DNA of 33,406 nucleotides from Micavibrio sp. (GTDB lineage Bacteria > Pseudomonadota > Alphaproteobacteria > Micavibrionales > Micavibrionaceae). Under the pieces are notes generated by a model. That model was not told the DNA's origin. It made no database searches and was given only the letters and a program-made list of their open reading frames with translations. Positions 8,959 to 16,611 of this stretch are shown here, piece by piece. A program made the translations under genes and the position numbers. The stretch lies in assembly GCA_019634145.1 (NCBI GenBank), contig JAHQVU010000075.1, forward strand, positions 1-33,406, written 5' to 3'. Position 1 is the first letter of the stretch. Each line of letters starts with the position of its first letter.

Positions 8959-9042
8959 AAGGCGACGAGATTTTTATTGTTAGAAGGAGCTAGGAGCAAA
9001 TAGGCCATTTGGCCATGAGCAACAAAGCAACACACTCACAAT

Positions 9043-9074
9043 AAAAAGATCAAAGCCTAGCCTACGATCTCTTT
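9043..9074 (-). terminator. Possible intrinsic terminator of ndk
   Basis: On the minus strand AAAGAGATC (last ndk codons, 9074-9066) can pair with GATCTTTTT (9051-9043), nine pairs including one G-U, around a 14-base loop. The right arm itself supplies the T run. AT-rich, so moderate to low confidence. Confidence 0.4.
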
Positions 9075-9479
9075 ATCATCAAAGAAATACTTGATCTCGA
9101 TGCCTGCATTTTCCAGGCTATCTGATCCGTGAACTGAGTTCTCGCCGATATTCAAAGCATACTCTTTACGAATTGTACCTTCATCTGCTTCAGCTGGGTT
9201 AGTTGCGCCCATAACCTCACGGTTTTTCGCAACTGCATCCGCGCCTTCAAGAACCTGAACAACAACCGGCTCGGAAATCATGAATTCAACCAACTCGCCA
9301 AAGAAAGGACGCTCTTTGTGAACAGCATAAAACCCTTCGGCTTGTTCCTTTGTCATCTTAATACGCTTGGACGCCACAACACGAAGTCCAGCTTCTTCCA
9401 ATTTCGCAGTTACTGCGCCTGTAAGGTTGCGACGCGTCGCATCGGGTTTAATGATTGAAAATGTACGTTCGATCGCCAT
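9057..9479 (-). CDS. ndk: Nucleoside diphosphate kinase
   Basis: A 140-residue cytosolic enzyme that transfers the gamma phosphate of ATP to nucleoside diphosphates through a phospho-histidine. The active-site histidine is H117 in ENSVHGSDS. Other family landmarks are [15 protein letters not shown] at the N-terminus, [14 protein letters not shown], and [18 protein letters not shown]. The frame is open further upstream to 9545, but the ATG at 9479 has a strong GAGGAGC ribosome site and gives the standard NDK start and length. It stands alone on the minus strand, with its own likely promoter at 9522-9550. Confidence 0.97.
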   Translation of the reverse strand: MAIERTFSIIKPDATRRNLTGAVTAKLEEAGLRVVASKRIKMTKEQAEGFYAVHKERPFFGELVEFMISEPVVVQVLEGADAVAKNREVMGATNPAEADEGTIRKEYALNIGENSVHGSDSLENAGIEIKYFFDDKEIVG

Positions 9480-9521
9480 AGTAAAAGCTCCTCGTGCTAT
9501 ATTAAAATATTCCGTACGGGC

Positions 9522-9550
9522 TGTATAAAGCCCTTGAACTAGCAAAGCAA
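9522..9550 (-). promoter_or_regulatory. Putative sigma70 promoter of ndk, overlapped by an inverted repeat
   Basis: On the minus strand TTGCTT (9550-9545), a 17-base spacer and TATACA (9527-9522) form a reasonable sigma70 promoter, about 45 bases before the ndk ATG. The -10 box sits inside the inverted repeat GGGCT-N6-AGCCC (about 9518-9533), which could be an operator or just a hairpin in the early leader. Confidence 0.5.
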
Positions 9551-9831
9551 GTACGAAAAACAGGAAATTTATAAATTGGGTGAAAATGGAGGTCTAGAAG
9601 ATTACAGGCATCTTATAGATGGACACACTGATGGTAAAATCATCGCCGCACTCCTGATAATTTCTATCATAGGAACATTTATATCCACCTTCCTGCCCAC
9701 CCACGCAACCCATAGCATAAACGGCAATTTGCAGACATGTATTATTCTTAAAGCAAACGACTATAACAGAAAAGGCTTTTGGCCGTGACCGACGCTTTCC
9801 GATCACAAATATTTTTTCATAAATAAAACAC
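9551..9831. other. Gene-poor intergenic stretch between ndk and the 9882 gene
   Basis: Between the ndk promoter and the promoter of the next gene I see no convincing gene. One plus-strand frame (9576-9788) has only a TTG start but does encode one possible membrane helix. A minus-strand frame (9594-9869) shows no family features. No clear repeat, tRNA or riboswitch-like structure was noticed. Confidence 0.5.
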
Positions 9832-9860
9832 TTGACAATTTTACGTAATAAACATATAAT
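9832..9860 (+). promoter_or_regulatory. Consensus sigma70 promoter TTGACA-N17-TATAAT
   Basis: TTGACA at 9832-9837 and TATAAT at 9855-9860 are exact consensus hexamers with the optimal 17-base spacing. The start of transcription would be near 9867, about 15 bases before the ATG at 9882, with GGAGG (9872-9876) in between. This is the best promoter in the window and suggests strong expression of the unknown gene behind it. Confidence 0.8.
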
Positions 9861-9881
9861 CTTCCACAAATGGAGGCGTAT

Positions 9882-10496
9882 ATGGATTTTAAAACGGAAT
9901 TAACACAGATTTTTACAAAGCATTCAGTAGGTTACTCGAATGAAGGCTTTGGGGAATTAAACAAAATAACCGAAGCTAATGTTCTTCTGACATATGACAT
10001 TTTAAAGAAAATAAAAAAAGACGACACATTATCATTATATAAACAATGTGACGACATCTTGAAGGAAAGACTCAAAAAAGAAAAATATGACCTTCTTGAG
10101 AGCATTTATACACCAAGTGCCACAACCACCGAGGACACCAATGTTCCTATAGAAGAGACGGAAAAGGCGGCTAACGCAATGATTGGCCTCCTTGAAGGCA
10201 AAGAATTAGAGTATGGTGAAATTATGAACAAAGTAGAGGCTATGTATCCAGATGATGAAGAATTCTCGCAGGCATGCAGTAGAATAGCAGAATCCATCGA
10301 AGAGGGCTTTTTATCAACACTCGCCACCGCACTGAAAGATGATTTGCATAATCAGGATCTATTGCAATCCGGAAGATTTTTTGGCCTTATAACACTCCTA
10401 AAGAAAGTGAAAGATAATTTGCCTTCTGAGAGCTTATCGCAAGGCGGAAGTTCTTTTAGCCTTATGAAAAAAGAGCCAATCCCTGAGGTTAGCTAG
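9882..10496 (+). CDS. Hypothetical acidic, mostly helical cytoplasmic protein (204 aa)
   Basis: I do not recognise this 204-residue protein. It has no signal peptide and no membrane segment. Lysine- and glutamate-rich amphipathic stretches (for example ANVLLTYDILKKIKKDD and KQCDDILKERLKKEKYD) suggest an all-helical fold. The middle (residues about 80-90) is a Thr/Glu-rich hinge, and the second half (EETEKAANAMIGLLEGKELEYGEI onwards) again reads as helices. Two in-frame ATGs exist. The one at 9882 is chosen because GGAGG stands 5 bases before it, whereas the ATG at 9870 sits at the predicted transcript start. Base use is more AT-rich than neighbouring genes. It has its own consensus promoter and no operon partner. 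Confidence 0.7.
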   Translation: MDFKTELTQIFTKHSVGYSNEGFGELNKITEANVLLTYDILKKIKKDDTLSLYKQCDDILKERLKKEKYDLLESIYTPSATTTEDTNVPIEETEKAANAMIGLLEGKELEYGEIMNKVEAMYPDDEEFSQACSRIAESIEEGFLSTLATALKDDLHNQDLLQSGRFFGLITLLKKVKDNLPSESLSQGGSSFSLMKKEPIPEVS

Positions 10497-10617
10497 CCGT
10501 AAAACCTATAACTGGGAAAATTGCATCAGCGTTGTAGGAGATCAGACCCGCAGCCCACGACCATCAGCCTGAAAAAATGACAAAGACATTGAAAACCTAG
10601 AATTCACATCCCTCTGG

Positions 10618-10645
10618 TTTACAACTGATCCTAAATGGGCATAAT
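10618..10645 (+). promoter_or_regulatory. Putative promoter of the RNA methyltransferase gene
   Basis: TTTACA (10618-10623) and CATAAT (10640-10645) with 16 bases between them, about 30 bases upstream of the ATG at 10675. The rest of the 178-base gap (10497-10674) shows nothing else I can support. Confidence 0.4.
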
Positions 10646-10674
10646 CCGCTTTTAAATTAGAGCTTAGGAAAGAT

Positions 10675-11217
10675 ATGACGATGCGCGGATTTTTTGGCAT
10701 AGGCGTAGAAGAGATTTCAAAAGAGCAAAATGTCGGCACAATCGCGCGCTCGACCCACGCTTTCGGCGGCAGCTTTTTCTTCACCATCAAACCCGATGTT
10801 GATGTAGAGGCCATGCGCACGTCCGATACATCCGGCGCATTTGATCATCTGCCTTACTACCAATATGCTAACCCCAGTGAGCTGGCACTACCTGATGGTT
10901 GCACACTCGTCGGCGTTGAGCTGACCGAGGACGCCGTTGATCTTTGCTCCTTCCGCCATCCTTTGCGCGCAGCTTACATATTCGGCCCAGAGATGGGGCA
11001 TCTCTCGCAAGAGATGCAAGCCAAATGCGCCCATATCATCAAAATCCCGATGAAATTCTGCGTCAATGTCGGTGTAGCCGCAGCCATAACCATGTATGAT
11101 CGCCAGCTCTCCCTTGGCCGTCACGCCGAGCGACCCGTAAAAACAGGCGGCAGCCTGGAAAATCCAGAAAAAATAAAAAGTGATACGCTTCGCCGTAAAA
11201 TCCGAAGTAAAAAGTGA
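10675..11217 (+). CDS. SpoU/TrmH-family RNA 2'-O-methyltransferase
   Basis: A 180-residue SPOUT-class methyltransferase acting on tRNA or rRNA ribose 2'-OH groups with SAM. The three SpoU motifs are present: motif 1 NVGTIARSTHAFG (residues about 21-33), motif 2 AAYIFGPEMGHLS, and motif 3 IPMKFCVNVGVAAAITMYD. The catalytic arginine of motif 1 and the asparagine of motif 3 are retained. The protein is a bare catalytic domain without an added RNA-binding domain, plus a basic C-terminal tail (KIKSDTLRRKIRSKK). AGGAA precedes the ATG by 4 bases. The precise target nucleotide is not predictable. It lies 44 bases upstream of radA on the same strand. Confidence 0.88.
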   Translation: MTMRGFFGIGVEEISKEQNVGTIARSTHAFGGSFFFTIKPDVDVEAMRTSDTSGAFDHLPYYQYANPSELALPDGCTLVGVELTEDAVDLCSFRHPLRAAYIFGPEMGHLSQEMQAKCAHIIKIPMKFCVNVGVAAAITMYDRQLSLGRHAERPVKTGGSLENPEKIKSDTLRRKIRSKK

Positions 11218-11222
11218 TTTTT

Positions 11223-11237
11223 GTTCTTTATTTGTTC
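11223..11237 (+). promoter_or_regulatory. Candidate alphaproteobacterial SOS (LexA) box, GTTC-N7-GTTC
   Basis: GTTC at 11223-11226 and GTTC at 11234-11237 are separated by exactly 7 bases, all A or T. This is the direct-repeat LexA operator form described for alphaproteobacteria. It lies 24 bases before the radA ATG. Binding is inferred, not shown. Confidence 0.55.
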
Positions 11238-11261
11238 CTAGCAATCTGATACAAATGATTC

Positions 11262-12653
11262 ATGGCAAAACCAAAGAAAAACTATGTCTGTAATCAATGC
11301 GGCAGCGTCACCCAAAAATGGGCAGGCAAGTGCGAATCCTGTGATGAATGGAACTGCATCGAAGAAGATGTCACCACCAGCCAAGCCGTGCCTAAGGGCT
11401 TAAGTGCGGCCAAGGGCAATAAAATCGCTCTTGCTCCATTGGGTGATTTTGAACCAACCAATTACAAACGCGCCATCTCCGGCATATCCGAATTTGACCG
11501 CACCTGCGGCGGCGGCCTAGTACCGGGCAGCGCCACCTTAATCGGTGGTGAACCGGGCATCGGTAAATCCACCCTACTCCTTCAAACCGTCTGCGCGCTT
11601 GCTAAAAGAAATCTGCGCTGCATTTATGTTTCCGGTGAAGAAGCCATGGATCAAGTGCGAATGCGCGCCGCCCGCCTCGGCCTTGCCGACTCCCCCGTTG
11701 AACTGGCCAGCGCAACCAATGTCCGCGACATTCTGGCCTCGGTGGATGGCGCCGATATCCTCATCATCGATTCTATCCAGACAATGTATATCGACAATAT
11801 CGACTCTGCCCCCGGCACTGTTACCCAAGTGCGTACATCCGCGCAGGAGATCATCCGCCATGCAAAATCGCGCAATATGGCGGTCATTTTCGTTGGCCAT
11901 GTCACAAAAGATGGCCAAATCGCTGGCCCCCGCGTCCTCGAACATATGGTTGATACCGTCTTGCATTTCGAGGGCGACCGCTCTCACCAATTCCGCATCC
12001 TGCGCTCGATCAAAAACCGCTTTGGCGCCACAGATGAAATCGGCGTTTTCGAGATGGCTGGCGAAGGCTTGCGCGAAGTCCTCAACCCATCCGAAATTTT
12101 TCTCTCCCAACGCAACATGAATGTGGCTGGCTCTGCCGTTCTTGCCGCCCTTGAAGGCACGCGCCCCATGTTGGTCGAGGTCCAAGCGCTGGTCGCGCCA
12201 TCAACACTCGCCGCACCGCGCCGCTCTGTTTTAGGGTATGATAACAACCGCCTGGCCATGATCGTCGCCGTCCTTGAGACCCGCGCTGGCCTGCAAATCT
12301 CGGGCTGCGACATCTTCCTCAATATCGCAGGCGGCATCCGCATCAATGAACCCGCCGCTGACCTCGCTGTCGCCGCCGCCCTGATCAGCGCTCTGCGTGG
12401 ATCCCCCCTTCCCCCAGAAAACGTCTTTTTCGGCGAGATCGGCCTCGCCGGTGAAGTCCGCCAAATTGCCCAGTCCGATATTCGACTGAAAGAAGCCGCT
12501 AAACTTGGCTTCCGCGAAGCAATCATCCCGAAAAACAAAAACACATCCGCAAAACCGAAAAAAGCCGCCAATGGCGATATCCGCATCAGCGAGATCGACA
12601 CCATCACCATGCTCGCTGACTTATTCGCCAGCACTCAGGTTCGTGCTGCGTAA
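11262..12653 (+). CDS. radA: DNA repair/recombination protein RadA
   Basis: A 463-residue RecA-like ATPase that drives branch migration and processing of recombination intermediates. Order: an N-terminal four-cysteine zinc finger (CNQCGSV ... CESCDEWNC, residues about 10-30), the P-loop GGEPGIGKST (residues about 95-104), Walker B ILIIDSIQTMY, the RadA-specific KNRFG motif (residues 251-255), and a C-terminal Lon-protease-like domain (LAMIVAVLETRAGL, VFLNIAGGIRI-like stretch, FFGEIGLAGEVR). Length is normal. No clear Shine-Dalgarno precedes the ATG. cvpA and purF follow on the same strand. A candidate LexA box sits immediately upstream. Confidence 0.96.
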   Translation: MAKPKKNYVCNQCGSVTQKWAGKCESCDEWNCIEEDVTTSQAVPKGLSAAKGNKIALAPLGDFEPTNYKRAISGISEFDRTCGGGLVPGSATLIGGEPGIGKSTLLLQTVCALAKRNLRCIYVSGEEAMDQVRMRAARLGLADSPVELASATNVRDILASVDGADILIIDSIQTMYIDNIDSAPGTVTQVRTSAQEIIRHAKSRNMAVIFVGHVTKDGQIAGPRVLEHMVDTVLHFEGDRSHQFRILRSIKNRFGATDEIGVFEMAGEGLREVLNPSEIFLSQRNMNVAGSAVLAALEGTRPMLVEVQALVAPSTLAAPRRSVLGYDNNRLAMIVAVLETRAGLQISGCDIFLNIAGGIRINEPAADLAVAAALISALRGSPLPPENVFFGEIGLAGEVRQIAQSDIRLKEAAKLGFREAIIPKNKNTSAKPKKAANGDIRISEIDTITMLADLFASTQVRAA

Positions 12654-12779
12654 GGTCTTGTCGATCATATATAAAAAGCGAACATAAATACGAACATCGC
12701 CCACGCTTATCTCTTGCTTTTAGATACGTTTTTTCTTATCTATAGGGCTAACAATCACATTTTAAGATCGAAGTTTAAT

Positions 12780-13535
12780 ATGATCATAGATATCATCGTT
12801 ATTAGTATTCTTCTCATTTCAGGAATCATAGCTTTTCTGCGCGGCCTTATTCGCGAAATTTTAACCATCGCCGGTGTCGTTGGCGGGCTTATCGCGGCCT
12901 ATACCGGTGGCCCGATCCTTATCCCGATGATGGAAAATTGGCTGGGTCTAGAAAAAGGTAAAGAGCCGGAAAAGCTCTTCGACATGATACCCTATGATGT
13001 ATTGGCCGTGACCCTGTCCTATGGCCTGATTTTTATCGTAGTTTTGATCCTACTATCCATCGCCAGTCATTTCTTGGCTGAATCCGCCAAAAAACTTGGC
13101 CTCGGCGCAGTTGACCGTACACTCGGCTTTATTTTCGGACTTATCCGCGGAATAATCATAGTCGGTATATTGTTCATACCTGCCATATATCTTGACGATG
13201 AGAGTAAAGAAACCTATCTAGATGATAGTAAGACAAGTCCTTATCTCGAAAAAACATCTCAATCAATGCTCTCCCTGCTTCCGCAAAAAACTAAGCAAAG
13301 CATTGATGAAAGTGCCCAAGGCATCTCTAATGATATAAATAAAGGCTTGGAAACACGTGAAAAGCTAAAAGAAATAGACTTACTAAAAGAACAGCGAGAC
13401 CGTGAAACTATTGAAAACAAGCAAGCCCCTAGCGCCGAAACACAAGGCGGGTATGACGAGGATTTTCGTGATAAAATGAATCAAATTTTCGAGAACAATG
13501 ACTCAACGGCTGGCAAACCGGCGGTTAACCAATAA
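12780..13535 (+). CDS. cvpA: CvpA family membrane protein
   Basis: A 251-residue inner-membrane protein of the CvpA/colicin V production family. Four hydrophobic helices occupy roughly residues 1-20, 25-45, 75-100 and 110-140. The family signature FLRGLIREILTIAGVVGG follows the first helix. The C-terminal 110 residues are polar, lysine- and glutamate-rich and probably cytoplasmic. The frame is open from 12714, but the ATG at 12780 (MIIDIIVISILL) gives the normal family start. It precedes purF by 36 bases, the same adjacency that gave cvpA its link to purF expression in enterobacteria. Confidence 0.88.
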   Translation: MIIDIIVISILLISGIIAFLRGLIREILTIAGVVGGLIAAYTGGPILIPMMENWLGLEKGKEPEKLFDMIPYDVLAVTLSYGLIFIVVLILLSIASHFLAESAKKLGLGAVDRTLGFIFGLIRGIIIVGILFIPAIYLDDESKETYLDDSKTSPYLEKTSQSMLSLLPQKTKQSIDESAQGISNDINKGLETREKLKEIDLLKEQRDRETIENKQAPSAETQGGYDEDFRDKMNQIFENNDSTAGKPAVNQ

Positions 13536-13571
13536 TGTAAACCAACAACGCTATAGGCAGGGTTTTTAAAA

Positions 13572-15074
13572 ATGACGTTCCCTTTTGACCAGGATTTAAT
13601 TTCTCCTCAAATCCATACGAAAGATCCGTATGAGGATGATAAATTCCATGAAGAATGCGGTGTTTTTGGTGTATATGGCAGCGAGGACGCCGCCACCTTT
13701 ACTGCACTTGGCCTGCACGCCCTTCAGCATCGTGGTCAAGAAGCTTGCGGCATTGTGGCCTATGACGGAACCCACTTTAATTCACACAAAGCCCTCGGTC
13801 TTGTTGATACGAACTTCAATAAAGCATCGGTCATTGCTAAGCTAAAAGGCCATGCAGCGATCGGTCACAACCGCTACTCCACCAGCGGCGAGCCTGCCCT
13901 TCGCAATGTTCAGCCCATGTACGCTGACCTTGATTTTGGTGGCTTTGCAGTCGCGCATAATGGCAACTTGACCAACGCCCACACGCTACGCCGCGAGCTT
14001 GTTAAGCGCGGCTCGATCTTCCAATCAACATCTGATACAGAAACAATTGTTCACTTGGTGGCTGTATCTCGCAAAAAAACAATAGCCGAGCGCCTCATTG
14101 ATGCCACCAAACAAGTCAAAGGTGGCTACGCTATTATTGCCTGCGCCGGTGATCAGGTTTTTGGTCTGCGTGATCCAAACGGCATCCGCCCGCTTGTTCT
14201 GGGAAAAATAGGAGATGCGCATATTCTGGCCTCCGAAACCTGCGCACTGGATATTATAGGCGCCGATTTTGTCCGCGACATCCAACCCGGCGAAATGGTC
14301 ACGATCGACGATAAAGGCATCGTTACCCAATTCCCGTTCAAAAAGGCCGAGTCCAAGCTCTGCATTTTCGAATATATCTATTTCGCAAGACCCGACAGTT
14401 TTATGGATGGCAAGAGTGTTTATGAAATGCGCAAAAATATTGGCGCGCATCTTGCCCTGGAAAGCCCAGTACAAGGCGCGGAAATCGTGGTTCCTGTTCC
14501 CGACAGCGGCGTACCTTCCGCCATTGGCTACGCCAATGCATCGGGCGTTCCTTTTGATCTAGGGATCATCCGTAATCACTATGTCGGGCGTACATTTATT
14601 GAGCCAACAGACAAAATTCGCCACCTCGGTGTTCGCTTGAAACACAATGCCAACCGTAAATTCATTGAAGGAAAAAGCGTTGTGCTAGTTGATGACTCCA
14701 TCGTTCGCGGCACAACCTCTCGCAAAATTGTCGAGATGGTCCGCGCAGCCGGAGCGCGCGAAGTACATATGCGCATTTCCTCACCACCAACAATCAAAAG
14801 CTGTTTTTACGGGATAGACACCCCCTCTTCATCCGAGCTTCTCGCCTCACAAAAGTCGGTTCAAGAAATTTGTGAGCACATCAAAGCAGACTCCTTGGCA
14901 TACATCTCAATCGATGGACTATATAAAGCCGTTGGTGAGACAGGCCGAAATAACAAAAAACCTCAATATTGCGACGCCTGTTTTAGCGGCCAATATCCCG
15001 TTGAGCTTACCGACCACGCTAAAAACTGGACGGGTGCGGAAATCACCGGCTTGAAAGAACGCAACAAAGCCTAA
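13572..15074 (+). CDS. purF: Amidophosphoribosyltransferase (glutamine PRPP amidotransferase)
   Basis: A 500-residue enzyme for the first committed step of purine synthesis: glutamine plus PRPP to phosphoribosylamine. A 28-residue propeptide precedes nucleophile C29 in HEECGVFG, so N-terminal self-processing is expected. The glutaminase domain (HRGQEACGI, GHNRYSTSG, AHNGNLTN) is followed by the PRTase domain with the PRPP loop VVLVDDSIVRGTTSRK (about residue 370). C264, C411, C467 and C470 match the cysteine ligands of the Bacillus-type [4Fe-4S] PurF, so an oxygen-sensitive cluster form is likely. AGGG lies about 9 bases before the ATG. It completes the radA-cvpA-purF run. Confidence 0.96.
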   Translation: MTFPFDQDLISPQIHTKDPYEDDKFHEECGVFGVYGSEDAATFTALGLHALQHRGQEACGIVAYDGTHFNSHKALGLVDTNFNKASVIAKLKGHAAIGHNRYSTSGEPALRNVQPMYADLDFGGFAVAHNGNLTNAHTLRRELVKRGSIFQSTSDTETIVHLVAVSRKKTIAERLIDATKQVKGGYAIIACAGDQVFGLRDPNGIRPLVLGKIGDAHILASETCALDIIGADFVRDIQPGEMVTIDDKGIVTQFPFKKAESKLCIFEYIYFARPDSFMDGKSVYEMRKNIGAHLALESPVQGAEIVVPVPDSGVPSAIGYANASGVPFDLGIIRNHYVGRTFIEPTDKIRHLGVRLKHNANRKFIEGKSVVLVDDSIVRGTTSRKIVEMVRAAGAREVHMRISSPPTIKSCFYGIDTPSSSELLASQKSVQEICEHIKADSLAYISIDGLYKAVGETGRNNKKPQYCDACFSGQYPVELTDHAKNWTGAEITGLKERNKA

Positions 15075-15089
15075 TCCTGACACTTAAAT

Positions 15090-15119
15090 TTGCTTGAGCA
15101 CATCTCTTCAGGGTAAAAT
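15090..15119 (+). promoter_or_regulatory. Weak candidate promoter of the membrane protein gene
   Basis: TTGCTT (15090-15095) and TAAAAT (15114-15119), 18 bases apart, about 37 bases before the ATG at 15157. Read-through from purF is equally possible. Confidence 0.3.
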
Positions 15120-15156
15120 CAAGAGTGAGCAAACGGTAGTAGGTAGAGGTGATTGC

Positions 15157-15723
15157 ATGTTCAAACCATCGGAATTCAAAAGTAATCTTTTAGGCGCATT
15201 CGAGATTTTTCTTTTCATGAATAGCGGCTTTAATAGGTTTTCACCATCTCGATCTGATATGTTTAAATCATTCATCTGGCCGTTGTTAATACTACCGCTG
15301 GCCGTTTATGGGGCGATAATGCTTATGGGCGGAGATGAACCGATTATCGCTCTGGCCTTGCTTCACACCCTGCGAATGCTCATCGTCTTCGCGCTCTCGC
15401 TTGGACTTATCGTTGTTTTCTGCAAACAATATGAACGACAGGATTTTTTCTATAAATTCATCACCATATCAAATTGGTTCGAACTGATATTCTTTGTTCT
15501 CGTCAGTCCGATATTGGTTTTACTCATGTCGGGCATGAGCGCAGAAAGCCTTCAAAGTTACGCCCTCTTCATCACAATTGCTGCCTATGCTTATTCAGCC
15601 TACATCATCACGCAAAGCTTACGCATTCCATGGCAACTTGGCGGCTGCCTGTCGATCGGCTTCTTATTGCTAGATCAAACAGGCTTTGACGCTCTTATTG
15701 CTATTAAGGATTCCCTTTTCTAA
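15157..15723 (+). CDS. Hypothetical integral membrane protein (188 aa)
   Basis: A 188-residue protein without a family I can name. Four to five hydrophobic segments are evident: FIWPLLILPLAVYGAIML, TLRMLIVFALSLGLIVVF, WFELIFFVLVSPILVLLM, LFITIAAYAYSAYIITQ, and a shorter IGFLLLDQTGFDALIAI. The N-terminal 35 residues are polar with a FNRFSPSRSD stretch. The arrangement recalls small Yip1-like membrane proteins, but this is only a resemblance. The frame opens at 15094 without a good start. The ATG at 15157 has AGAGGTG a few bases upstream. Its stop is 3 bases from the stop of the convergent MscS gene. Confidence 0.65.
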   Translation: MFKPSEFKSNLLGAFEIFLFMNSGFNRFSPSRSDMFKSFIWPLLILPLAVYGAIMLMGGDEPIIALALLHTLRMLIVFALSLGLIVVFCKQYERQDFFYKFITISNWFELIFFVLVSPILVLLMSGMSAESLQSYALFITIAAYAYSAYIITQSLRIPWQLGGCLSIGFLLLDQTGFDALIAIKDSLF

Positions 15724-15726
15724 GTA

Positions 15727-16590
15727 TTAAGCAGATTTCTTGGCTTTACCACCGCATAGGGCTTCCGCACTTTCAGGCGATAGCTCCAATGTACGTGTTG
15801 GAAACGGAATAGTGATTCCGCCTTTATCCAACGCTTCTTTGGTCAGTTTTGTCAGGTCCCATTTCACCGCCCAGAAGTCAGAGGTCTTCACCCAAACGCG
15901 CGCCGTAACATTCACAGCAGAATCACCGAGCTCATTCACAAAATAAACCGGCTTTTTGCCTTCGGTCTGCACCAAACGCTCATCTTTGGCCACAACCTTT
16001 TCAATCGCCTTCATCGCCTTATCAATGTCATCGCCATAGCTAATGCCATTAACGATATCAATACGGCGCTGAACATTATGGTTATAGTTATAGATCGAGG
16101 CATTCCATACCTGACTATTGGGTGCAAACACATGAACGTTATCAGGTGTATTCAACTCAGTTACAAATAAGCTAAGAGATTTTACAACACCTTTAACACT
16201 TCCGCTTTCAATGTAATCACCAACATTAAATGGGCGAAGAATCAAAAGCATAACGCCCGCAGCTACATTCGAGAGTGTCCCTTGCAGCGCTAAACCAATC
16301 GCTAAACCAGCCGCACCTAATACCGCCAGTAAGCTGGCCGTTTGTACCCCTAACTGCCCTAAAACAGCAATCACGGCAATAGCAAGAATTCCATATTTAA
16401 TCAGGCCGCCCAAGAATGATTTAAGTGTTTCATCTAAGCGCTTGAGATTTTTCACACGCTTACTAACCCAGTTACCAATCACATAACCACCGATTAAAAT
16501 CGCGAGCGCTGTAATGACACGCATCCCCCATAACGTCACCAACGCTATGATTTCATTTTGATCGGCAATTTCCATTACGGGTAAATCCAT
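15727..16590 (-). CDS. MscS family mechanosensitive ion channel
   Basis: A 287-residue channel of the small-conductance class that opens on membrane tension to release solutes during hypo-osmotic shock. Three N-terminal helices are seen. The pore-lining TM3 carries the family pattern LGAAGLAIGLALQGTLSNVAAG, followed by the beta domain signature RPFNVGDYIESG and by NSQVWNASIYNY. The C-terminal alpha/beta domain ends in FPTRTLEL. Length equals the short MscS form. A strong AAGGAG precedes the ATG. It begins 21 bases after der ends, so the two are probably co-transcribed. Confidence 0.93.
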   Translation of the reverse strand: MDLPVMEIADQNEIIALVTLWGMRVITALAILIGGYVIGNWVSKRVKNLKRLDETLKSFLGGLIKYGILAIAVIAVLGQLGVQTASLLAVLGAAGLAIGLALQGTLSNVAAGVMLLILRPFNVGDYIESGSVKGVVKSLSLFVTELNTPDNVHVFAPNSQVWNASIYNYNHNVQRRIDIVNGISYGDDIDKAMKAIEKVVAKDERLVQTEGKKPVYFVNELGDSAVNVTARVWVKTSDFWAVKWDLTKLTKEALDKGGITIPFPTRTLELSPESAEALCGGKAKKSA

Positions 16591-16611
16591 AGACTTTCTC
16601 CTTCATTTAAG

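Noticed and set aside
9576-9788. 70-aa plus-strand frame with a possible membrane helix
   Set aside because: Only a TTG start, no in-frame ATG, no recognisable family, although an AGGAAA lies upstream; not enough to call a gene.
9594-9869. 91-aa minus-strand frame in the ndk-9882 gap
   Set aside because: No ribosome site or protein features; it would run antisense through a strong promoter.
12680-12695. GAAC-N8-GAAC upstream of cvpA as a second LexA box
   Set aside because: The spacing is 8, not 7; alphaproteobacterial LexA boxes need 7.
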